Source of the DNA: Myxococcus stipitatus
Lineage (GTDB): Bacteria; Myxococcota; Myxococcia; Myxococcales; Myxococcaceae
Reading direction: 5' to 3'
NCBI RefSeq assembly: GCF_038561935.1
Contig: NZ_CP102770.1
Location: 124,001-188,000, forward strand
DNA: 64,000 bases
The position numbers and the translations under genes are program-made. How positions within the stretch are numbered: position 1 is the stretch's first letter; each line of letters starts with the position of its first letter. The notes beneath the pieces are model-generated. The model was given only the letters and a program-made list of their open reading frames with translations, ran no database searches and was not told the DNA's origin. Shown here piece after piece: positions 57,197 to 64,000 of this stretch.

Positions 57197-60100
57197 TCAG
57201 CCAGCGCGGAGCGCGGACGGTGTATCGCGCGTCTCCAGGTGTTGCAGGCGCGCGCCCTCGGCCTCGAACAGCTCGCGCAGCCACGGGTGACAGGTGAAGG
57301 CAATCACTTGCTGGTGCTCGGAGAGCTGGGCGAGCAAGTGGATGGCGGCCCGGGCGCGCAAGGGGTCGAAGTTCACCAGCACGTCATCGACGATGAGCGG
57401 CAGCGCGCCCCGCGTCTCCGCGAAGTCGCGCACCACGGCCAGACGGAAGGCCAGGTAGAGCTGCTCCCGCGTGCCGCGTGAGAGCTGGGCCGCGCTCCAG
57501 TCCCGCTGGCCGTCGCTCACGCGCAGCTCGCGCTCGTCGCCAGCGGGGATGAACACGCGGCGGTAGCGGCCCGCGGTCAACAGCGTGAAGTGTTCGGAGG
57601 CGAGCTGCACGACGCGTGGCTGCTGCTCCTCCTCGAAGCGGCGCCGGGCCTGGCTCAGGAGCGCGAGGGCCAGCTTGTCCTCCGCGTAACGCGTGGCCAG
57701 CTCCGCCACCTTCGCGCGCAGCGTCTCCTCCTGAATCCGCAGGCGGGAGAGCAGGTCGTCGTTCTCCCATTGCTCGAGCTGATTGCGGGTGGCGCCCTGT
57801 TCGGTGAGGAGCTGTCGGGCCTGTGCCTGGGCCTGGGTGTGGCTGGCGCGCAGCTGCCCCAGGGTCACCCGCAGGCCTGTCTCGCCGCCCAGGGCCCGCA
57901 GGGATTCGCGGGCCTCGGCATCGGAGAGGCCCGTGCGGGCCTCGATGCGATGGGCCAGCTCTCGCGCATGGTGGGTGAGCTCGGAGGCGCGGCGGGCCTG
58001 GCGAGCGTGCCGGCGGAAGCTCTCCTCGTCGCCACCTCCGCCTTCGGCGAGCAGGGAGGCGAGGGCTGCCTCCTCCGCGCGGGACAGCTCATCGAGCCGC
58101 GCCTTCTCCTCGCGCAGTTCCCGGTGCCGCTCCACCACGGTGCGCCGCTCCGCCTCCTGCTCCCGGGCCGCATCCAGCGCCGCGCTCACGCGCAGGGCCA
58201 GGGACTCCACGGGGAGGGATTCGGCCGAGGCGCGAGGAAAGAGCGGGCCGTTGCTTGTCGCACGTTGCGCGGGCTGGCTTCCGCCATCGCGAGGCGGTGA
58301 CTCCATCGGGAAGGACTCGGCCGAATCCCGCGACATGCTCGGGCCGTGGCCAGGCGCACGTTGCGCGCCGTCGAGAGGACGTGGCTCCGTCGTCGCGAAC
58401 AGCTCCGTGGCGAGCGTGCGCAGTCGGGTGATGACCCCCTCACAGGCGTCCTCGTCGACCACGAGTGCGGCCTCCTCCGCGCCCACGTCCTGCCAGCGCT
58501 GGCGCAGCGCGGAGGCATCCCGCCACAGGGCCAGGGCCGCGGACGGGGGAAGACCCGGGGGAAAGCAGCGTGAAGACAGACACGCCGTCAGCTCGGCGGA
58601 GAGCGAGGCATGCCGTGTCTCATGTCCTCGCAGTGTTTCATCCGCGTGCCGCTCCTCACGTAGCGCCACATCATGCGAGGCGCGCAGGGCCTCCCGCTCC
58701 CGCACGAGGGCTTCCCGCCGCGCGGCCTTCTCCAGGGCCTCGGCGAGCACGCTCTCCCTCGCCGCCATGTCCGCCAGGGTCGCCGCGGGCGTGAGCCCCG
58801 CCTCGATGGCGGAGGCGAGCAGCTCCCGATGCAGCAACTCCTCCCGCGCCGCCAGCCCCGCGAGCACCGCGCGCTGCCGCTCCTCCTCCTGCCGCCGCTC
58901 CAGTCGGCGAGCCTCGCGCGCGCTCTGCGCATCGTCTCGCGCCGCCTCCACGCGGCGCCGGGCCATCTCCAGCAGGCCCGTCAGCAGGAGTCCACCTCCA
59001 AGCCCCAGCCCTCCCGCGATGAGCCCACCCAACCACCACGCGCCCACCGCGAGCGCCACCGCTACGAAGGCCGCGACGGGCACCCACCACAGCGGAATCA
59101 CGACCGCCGGTGTCTCGGGCTCCACCTCCTGACCCCGCAGGCCCTCCAGCCGCCGCCGGGCCTCCTCCTTCTGCTCCCCCAGCCGCTCCAGGTCCCCGCG
59201 CACGCCGCGCATCCGCGACAGTCCCGCCTGCTGATGACGCACCTGCGTCGGCCGAGCCTCCGGGAGGCTCGCGAGCTCCTCCTCCATGCAAAGGAGCGCG
59301 TCGTCCATCCGCTCCCGCTCCAGTCGTGCTCGCCCCAGCGCGCTCCCCGCTTCCCTCCGCCCCAGCTCCTCCACCTCCAGCCTCGAGGCCACGGACTCCA
59401 GCCCCGCGCGAGCCCCCGCGCTCAAGTCCAGCGCGAGCAGCCGAGGCCCATCCACATCGAGCCCCAGCTCCTCCAGCGCGGACTCCACCTGCCGCCGCTT
59501 CATCCCCAGCGCGGCCCTCCGCGCGGGCAGCGCGCGAATCAACTCCGAGCGCTCCGAGAACGCGGCCACCGCCGCGCGCGATGCCTCCTCCCGTCCCCGC
59601 ACCGGCGAGGCCACGGACAGCCGCTCCAGCTCCGCCTCCGTGGACGCCAGCCGCTCCGCGAGCCGCGCCACCTCCGCGCGATAGCTCTTGCCGCGGTGAA
59701 GCACATCCTCCAGCCGAGCCTCACCCCCCTCGGGGAACGTACCCAGCACGGGCAGCGTCTCCAGCTCCGCGCGCGCCGCCGCCAGCGCCGTCACCTCGCC
59801 CAGCGCGGACTCCAGGCGCTCCAGGCGCTCCAGCTCCCGACGCTCCTCCTGGACACGCGCCTCCAGCACGCGCGACTCGACGCCCAGCGCCTCCAGCTTG
59901 TCGCGCATCGCGAAGTAGAGCGCGGGCCGGTTGCCCTCCTGGCGAAGCCGCTCCTGCACCTCCTCCAGCTCGCGCAGCTTCACGTTCAGCTCGGGGTTCA
60001 CTCCGGCCGGCTTGTAGAGCTGCTCCGCGTTCTTCCGCAGCAGCGTCATCGCCTCTGGCAGACGCCGCGCCCCGCGCATGCTCGCGGCCACCAGCGCCTC

Positions 60101-60556
60101 CGAGGCCCCGCGCGCCTCGGTGAGCTGCTCGAAGCTCGCCAGCTCCTCCAGCCGGAAGGCGAAGACATCGAAGAACAGCTCCCGCGTGACGTGTCCGCGC
60201 GCTTCCTTCAGCCGCTCCTCGGACAGGGGCTCTCCTTGCGGCCCCAGCACCGTCACGCTCTCGGACTTCTTCCCTCGCGCCGTCGCCATGCGACGCACCG
60301 TCAGCGGGCCCGTCGCCGTGAGCAGCCGGAGCTCTCCGCCCGAGGACGTGTCCTCGTCGGCGGGCGCGTAGCGCTCGGGATGTCCTCGCTTCTCGAAGCC
60401 GAAGAGCATGGCGCGCAGGAAGGCCAGCAGCGTGCTCTTGCCCGCCTCGTTGGGGCCGTAGAGCAGATGCAGCCCGGGCCCCAGCTCCAGCGCGTAGTCC
60501 GAGAAGTGTCCGAACCGCCGCACGCGCAGCGTGTCGATGCGAAGCCCTGGCTTCAT
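57197..60556 (-). CDS. SbcC/YhaN-like SMC-type ATPase
   Basis: A 1119-residue SMC-like ATPase: N-terminal Walker A GPNEAGKST at about residue 40 (LLYGPNEAGKSTLLAF), then long coiled coil of heptad-like Glu/Arg/Leu from about 180 to 470 and 560 to 950, broken near 480-510 by two predicted membrane-like or hydrophobic stretches (WWVPVAAFVAVALAVGAWWLGG, and GLGGGLLLTGLL), a YhaN-type feature. At the C-terminus are the signature LSRGTREQLYLAFRLA and Walker B ALPLIVDDVLVNFD. It should pair with the nuclease encoded upstream as an SbcCD-like DNA-end processing complex, possibly membrane-associated. ATG at 60556 overlaps the nuclease stop (ATGA). Confidence 0.87.
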   Translation of the reverse strand: MKPGLRIDTLRVRRFGHFSDYALELGPGLHLLYGPNEAGKSTLLAFLRAMLFGFEKRGHPERYAPADEDTSSGGELRLLTATGPLTVRRMATARGKKSESVTVLGPQGEPLSEERLKEARGHVTRELFFDVFAFRLEELASFEQLTEARGASEALVAASMRGARRLPEAMTLLRKNAEQLYKPAGVNPELNVKLRELEEVQERLRQEGNRPALYFAMRDKLEALGVESRVLEARVQEERRELERLERLESALGEVTALAAARAELETLPVLGTFPEGGEARLEDVLHRGKSYRAEVARLAERLASTEAELERLSVASPVRGREEASRAAVAAFSERSELIRALPARRAALGMKRRQVESALEELGLDVDGPRLLALDLSAGARAGLESVASRLEVEELGRREAGSALGRARLERERMDDALLCMEEELASLPEARPTQVRHQQAGLSRMRGVRGDLERLGEQKEEARRRLEGLRGQEVEPETPAVVIPLWWVPVAAFVAVALAVGAWWLGGLIAGGLGLGGGLLLTGLLEMARRRVEAARDDAQSAREARRLERRQEEERQRAVLAGLAAREELLHRELLASAIEAGLTPAATLADMAARESVLAEALEKAARREALVREREALRASHDVALREERHADETLRGHETRHASLSAELTACLSSRCFPPGLPPSAALALWRDASALRQRWQDVGAEEAALVVDEDACEGVITRLRTLATELFATTEPRPLDGAQRAPGHGPSMSRDSAESFPMESPPRDGGSQPAQRATSNGPLFPRASAESLPVESLALRVSAALDAAREQEAERRTVVERHRELREEKARLDELSRAEEAALASLLAEGGGGDEESFRRHARQARRASELTHHARELAHRIEARTGLSDAEARESLRALGGETGLRVTLGQLRASHTQAQAQARQLLTEQGATRNQLEQWENDDLLSRLRIQEETLRAKVAELATRYAEDKLALALLSQARRRFEEEQQPRVVQLASEHFTLLTAGRYRRVFIPAGDERELRVSDGQRDWSAAQLSRGTREQLYLAFRLAVVRDFAETRGALPLIVDDVLVNFDPLRARAAIHLLAQLSEHQQVIAFTCHPWLRELFEAEGARLQHLETRDTPSALRAG

Positions 60557-61806
60557 GCGCCCTCCTCTTCGTGAAGTGCCTCGACGCTCAACTGGCTCGC
60601 GCGAGTCACCCACTCCTTCCTCGGCGCCTCCAACACATCCACGCCCAGCCGCTTCAGTCGCTGTCCCAGGCTCCCCAGCGCTTCCTCTTCCCACAGCCGC
60701 GCGAGGGCCACCGGGTCCGCTTCCAGCGCACGTGCCTCCTCCAGCAACGTGCGCGCGAAGCCGCCCTCCACCTGGAGCGCCTCCCAGTCCAGCTCGGGGC
60801 GGCTCCCATCGCGCAACGACTCCAGCAGCACCGGCGGATGGACGGACGCCAGCCGCGCGCGCAGGTCCGCCTCCAGCTGCGCCAGTGCCCCAGGCCGCGC
60901 GAGCTCACGGTGCAGCGGCCCGCGACCCGTGAGCACCAGGCGCACCGCGTGGCCCTCCAGCTCGCGGGCACACGCGGCTTCCACCACTTCTCCCGCGAGG
61001 GACAGGAGGCCATCCAACGTGCCCACGCCCGTCAGCGGCACCTCCAGCCGATGCCAGCGCACCGTGTCCACCGGCACGAAGCGCCGCCGCATGCCGCCGT
61101 CCTCCACCTCCACCAGCACGCAGCCGCGCTCCCCCGTCTCCAGCACATGCCGGCCCTGCGGATTGCCCGGGTACACCGCGAGGCCCCCGCCGGGCAGCAC
61201 CACCTCGCTCCGCGTGTGCACGTGTCCCAGCGCCCAGTAGTCCAGGCCCCGCGAGTCCAACCCCGAGGGCGTGCAGGGGGCGTAGTTGGCGTGCCCCTCC
61301 GCGCCGCCCAGGTTGGCGTGCAGCAGGCCCACGCTGAAGTCATTGCTGGTGCGGCGGAAGCGCGCGGACAGGTCATCGCGCACCTCGACGTCGGGATAGG
61401 AGATGCCCTGCACGCGGCACAGCCGGAGGCCCTCGCGCCGCACCTCCGCCTCCTCCCAGTCGGGGCCGAACACCTTCACGGAGGAGGGCAGGCCCAGCGT
61501 CCCCGTGTCGCCGCTGAGGGGATCATGATTGCCGTGGACGATGAAGCTGCCGATGCCCGCGTCATGCAGCCGGCCCAGCTCGCGCCGCAGCACCAGCCGC
61601 GCGCGCACCGAGCGGTCCTTCACCTCGAACAGGTCCCCGGCCAGCAGCAGGAAGGCGACGCGCTCGCGCAGACACAGGTCGATGATGCGCGAGAGCGCGC
61701 GGAAGGTGGATTCCTGGAAGCGCGTCAGCAGGGGGCCTTGGGCGGCCACGCCTCGGAAGGGGGTGTCCAGGTGCAGGTCGGCGGCGTGGACGAACTTGAA
61801 GTGCAT
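60553..61806 (-). CDS. SbcD/YhaO-like metallophosphoesterase nuclease
   Basis: A 417-residue calcineurin-like phosphoesterase. Metal-site motifs are ADLHLDTP near the N-terminus, LLAGDLFEVKD, HGNHDPLSG and GHVHTRSE, all in the order of SbcD/Mre11 nucleases. The capping part after residue 290 is Arg/Leu/Glu rich. It cuts DNA ends with its SMC ATPase, encoded next with a 4-base overlap (60553-60556). ATG at 61806 begins MHFKFVHAADLH, exactly at the family start. The pair has the YhaO-YhaN order rather than the E. coli SbcD-SbcC order in size. Likely function: double-strand break or hairpin processing. Confidence 0.88.
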   Translation of the reverse strand: MHFKFVHAADLHLDTPFRGVAAQGPLLTRFQESTFRALSRIIDLCLRERVAFLLLAGDLFEVKDRSVRARLVLRRELGRLHDAGIGSFIVHGNHDPLSGDTGTLGLPSSVKVFGPDWEEAEVRREGLRLCRVQGISYPDVEVRDDLSARFRRTSNDFSVGLLHANLGGAEGHANYAPCTPSGLDSRGLDYWALGHVHTRSEVVLPGGGLAVYPGNPQGRHVLETGERGCVLVEVEDGGMRRRFVPVDTVRWHRLEVPLTGVGTLDGLLSLAGEVVEAACARELEGHAVRLVLTGRGPLHRELARPGALAQLEADLRARLASVHPPVLLESLRDGSRPELDWEALQVEGGFARTLLEEARALEADPVALARLWEEEALGSLGQRLKRLGVDVLEAPRKEWVTRASQLSVEALHEEEGA

Positions 61807-62022
61807 GGCGGGGCTCGCACCGTACCTGATGCACGGCTCCGCGCTTGTATGCCAGCCCGCAGCGACCGCGTGCTGCCCGACACATGCATGCCCCGTCGAT
61901 GGGGCCGCGTCGAGCCGTCACCACAGTCGCTGTCGCGTGCGTGACAGGGCTCTACCCAGCGGGGTGGACCGCTCGCCCCGCAGCGGCTCCGCGCCGACAG
62001 GCTGTCACCGCCCGCCCCGGGC

Positions 62023-62888
62023 TCAGCCACCCTCCGGGGGCTGCTTCAGCTTCGACACATGCGTCAGCACCCAAGGTCCTGACTCCTCGGTCCTCAGCTG
62101 GTAGCCCGCTCGCCCGAGGCGCTCAGTCCAAGCCTTGTCCATCCCCGCCAGGTCTCTTTCGAGAAGCCACACGCCGTCCTCTCTTCGCGACAGCGTCATC
62201 GCGGGTCCGACGGACTCTCCGAGGAGCGCTTCGAGCAACGGCCGCTGACCCGTGAGGTATCCCATCCCGTCCAGCTGTTGATTCCGGAGGCGCTCCAGCA
62301 GGGCCACCCGGGAGTTGCGCTTCGCCAGACCCCCGCCAGGACGGTGGACTCCCACTGCTGGATGTCGCGCTCCGCGGCGAGGATGTCCTCCCGCAGCGCC
62401 TTGCTGGTCCCCGGCCAGAAGAGCCCCCGGGGTGGCAGGGGATACCGGGTGACCTGGGCCGCGGCTTCCTCCAGCGTCTGACAGGCCGGGCCCGAGGAGA
62501 ATTCCATCGACCACTTCTCGTGATGGAGGGAGAGCCTCTCGAGCGAAAGAAAGGGCGCGCCTTTCCCGAGCGCCTCCAGCACCCCGACGAGGTCGCGCGC
62601 CGTTCCCGCGCCTTGGAGCCGCGGCCTCGCCTGGCCGCTCTCGTCTCGCGGGGGGCAGTGGGTGTGAAGCTGGTGCCCCACGGTCTGCAGCTCGCGCGCG
62701 TACTCCTCCCGACGTGCGATGCGCTCCATCAGCTCCGCGCGCTCGAGCTGCGCGGCGCGCTTCAGTCGTGTCAGTTGCCGAAGCTCCTCCGTCTCGCAGG
62801 CGCAGAGTCCCAGCGCGGCCAGGGTGAGGCCGACCCTCACCCACGAGGCGCGGCCAGACCTCTGTTGTCTTTCCGTGTCAGCTCGCAT
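62023..62888 (-). pseudogene. Coiled-coil lipoprotein gene interrupted by a frameshift
   Basis: From ATG at 62888 the frame codes a lipoprotein signal (VGLTLAALGLCAC, Cys31), a coiled coil (about 35-75, ELRQLTRLKRAAQLERAELM), then a soluble part to STVLAG at about residue 185. At a run of five C on the plus strand (62330-62334; five G in the gene) the frame slips. The original frame goes on to a stop at 62196 with Trp/Ser/Arg-rich residues of random type; the natural continuation (GLAKRNSRVALLERLRNQQ, then TLSRREDGVWLLERD, LTHVSKLKQ) is in the other frame down to 62023. One added base restores 288 residues. The same kind of lesion, five G where six are expected, interrupts the lipoprotein at 22412. 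Family not recognised. Confidence 0.75.
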
Positions 62889-62925
62889 CGAGGCGCCTCC
62901 CTGGAGCCCGAGGCTCCGCGCCGCT

Positions 62926-64000
62926 TCACCGCGCGGTCGGCTCCACGGGTTGGAAGGTGATGGCCATGTCTTCTCCCTCCGCGGGTAGCACCAGCTGCAC
63001 GGGCGCGAACTCCCCTCGCGCCTGGCCTTTCGGGTCGGGCTGGAGCAGCAGCTCGTGTGTGCCCGTGTCGAGGCCGCCCAGCTTCGCCACGCCGTCCGTC
63101 ATGGGGAAGGACGCGCTGTTCGCGGCATCGCTCGCGACGACGACGCGACCCTCGACGGGGCGACCCTTGAGGTCCTTCGCGCTCGCCGTCACCAGGATTC
63201 GAGGCACCAGCCGTCCGGTCACCTCGCGCTGGGTTCCATCCACCTTGATGCGCAGGGTGCGGTAGAGCGTCTGCCTGTCGCGGACCTCGAGGGTGAGGGG
63301 GCGGGACTCCAGCGGCCCCAGGATGAAGCGGCCTTCGGGGGTCACCCCGGCCGTCGCCAGGGGCGCCTGCTGCTCCTCATCGGGGACAATCCCCTCCGGG
63401 TTGGCCACGACGAAGAGGCGGCCCGGATGCGCCCCCCACGGCGAGACCTGCAGGTGCCCGAAGATGTAGCGGCCCGCCTCCATCTGGATGTCCCCCAGGT
63501 GGACATCCGGCGACTCCCAGCCGCCCTGCACCATGCGCGTCACCGTGGGGAGCCTCTTCGCGGAGAAGTAGAACGGCATGGCCGTCGCCTGCTCATGGTT
63601 GGGGATGGAGAAGGAGCCGTCCTCGCGTGTCTTGACCGGGTTCTCATTGATGACGATGTCGCGCAGGGGCGCGCCGTCGGGACCGATGAGCCGCCCGTGG
63701 ACGTGTGAGTGGCGCTTCACCACCAGCCGCACCTGTCGCGTCTGCTCGCTCACGTCGAGGCCATTCGTGCCGGGCGTGCCCCCCGCGGAGCGCTCCGGCT
63801 GGAAGGTGTAGCCCACCCGCGTGGCGGTGAGGGTGTGCCGGACCCCCGTCAGTCCCTGGAGGACGAAGCGCCCTTGCGCGTCGGTGAGCACCCCCACGAA
63901 GTCCTTGCGGAAGCAGCCCGTCTCCATGCCGCCGGAGTCCTCGAGCGACGCGGCGCGGACGCCCACCCGCTCGACGGGTTGACCGTCGACGTCGACGACG
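62926..64000 (-). CDS. Carboxypeptidase regulatory-like repeat protein, N-terminus off the right edge
   Basis: At least 358 codons, open through the right edge (the frame reads VVDVDGQPVERVGVRAAS before a Met at 63966, so it continues further). It has consecutive CarboxypepD_reg-type units: GVLTDAQGRFVLQGLTG, then HGRLIGPDGAPLRDIVINEN with EDGSFSIPN, then later GRPVEGRVVVASD. It is related to the 1099-residue protein at 51357-54656 (shared INENP/INEEP motif in the same kind of unit), so they are paralogues. It stops at 62926, 37 bases before the frameshifted lipoprotein gene, in the same direction; the two are likely co-transcribed. Surface or periplasmic location expected. No catalytic domain in the visible part. 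Confidence 0.75.
   Translation of the reverse strand, partial: VVDVDGQPVERVGVRAASLEDSGGMETGCFRKDFVGVLTDAQGRFVLQGLTGVRHTLTATRVGYTFQPERSAGGTPGTNGLDVSEQTRQVRLVVKRHSHVHGRLIGPDGAPLRDIVINENPVKTREDGSFSIPNHEQATAMPFYFSAKRLPTVTRMVQGGWESPDVHLGDIQMEAGRYIFGHLQVSPWGAHPGRLFVVANPEGIVPDEEQQAPLATAGVTPEGRFILGPLESRPLTLEVRDRQTLYRTLRIKVDGTQREVTGRLVPRILVTASAKDLKGRPVEGRVVVASDAANSASFPMTDGVAKLGGLDTGTHELLLQPDPKGQARGEFAPVQLVLPAEGEDMAITFQPVEPTAR

Noticed and set aside
58673..60574. Long plus-strand open frame opposite the SbcC-like gene
   Set aside because: Composition is Arg/Gln/Pro/Leu shadow; the minus strand has Walker motifs and coiled coil.
1..64000. tRNA or rRNA genes
   Set aside because: No conserved T-loop sequences or rRNA signatures were noticed on either strand; a tool scan could still find one I missed.

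Overview
The window is a high-GC chromosomal segment from a fruiting myxobacterium (Myxococcota, Myxococcus/Corallococcus/Archangium type). The placement rests on GC-rich third codon positions, an Mx162-type retron, families of MopE-like metal-motif lipoproteins, carboxypeptidase-regulatory-repeat proteins and a T6SS sheath-type protein. No database search was possible: family names come from motifs read in the translations, and homology claims are recognition, not alignment scores.

Layout, left half. 1-872 is the N-terminal part of a T6SS contractile-sheath-type protein (minus), divergent from a DUF6483-like helical protein. 1646-6309 is a tight four-gene operon (aldehyde dehydrogenase MmsA-type, GTP-cyclohydrolase-II-like URC1, URC4/DUF1688, uracil phosphoribosyltransferase) that reads as a bacterial URC pyrimidine-degradation pathway ending at malonate semialdehyde. 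6555-9831 holds two paralogous Cys-rich lipoproteins, followed by a VOC protein and a CapA-type protein. 12086-25708 is an accessory array: five MopE-like lipoproteins sharing a C-terminal domain that ends in HYPEP, two intact small TPR/membrane partner genes translationally coupled to them, one decayed partner, and one lipoprotein with a frameshift. The 3' halves of the first two lipoproteins are nearly identical.

Middle. A ClC channel (minus) and an SGNH hydrolase (plus) diverge from a repeat-bearing intergenic region. A membrane protein with a PH-like segment, a Pro-rich membrane protein coupled to lnt, and an intact IS4-family element follow. The IS has imperfect terminal repeats and a perfect 10-bp target duplication that contains the lnt stop codon. 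Next comes a copper-type module (Cys/His-rich exported protein, multicopper oxidase lipoprotein, 49-residue membrane peptide), then a GMC oxidoreductase and an alpha/beta hydrolase.

Right half, mostly minus strand. An Mx162-type retron (msr-msd RNA plus 486-aa reverse transcriptase) lies directly downstream of a three-gene operon encoding a 909-aa protein, a 2176-aa WD40+HEAT scaffold and a SWIM zinc-finger protein. A 16-bp perfect palindrome sits in the presumed promoter of that operon. Beyond it are an 1099-aa carboxypeptidase-regulatory-repeat protein, a PlsC-type acyltransferase with no ordinary start codon, a cyclic-nucleotide-binding protein, an SbcD/SbcC-like (YhaO/YhaN-type) nuclease-ATPase pair, a frameshifted lipoprotein gene and, at the edge, a second regulatory-repeat protein. 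The points most worth following are the retron with its SWIM/HEAT/WD40 neighbours, the URC operon, and the MopE-like lipoprotein/TPR array with its conversion and decay. No tRNA, rRNA or CRISPR array was seen.
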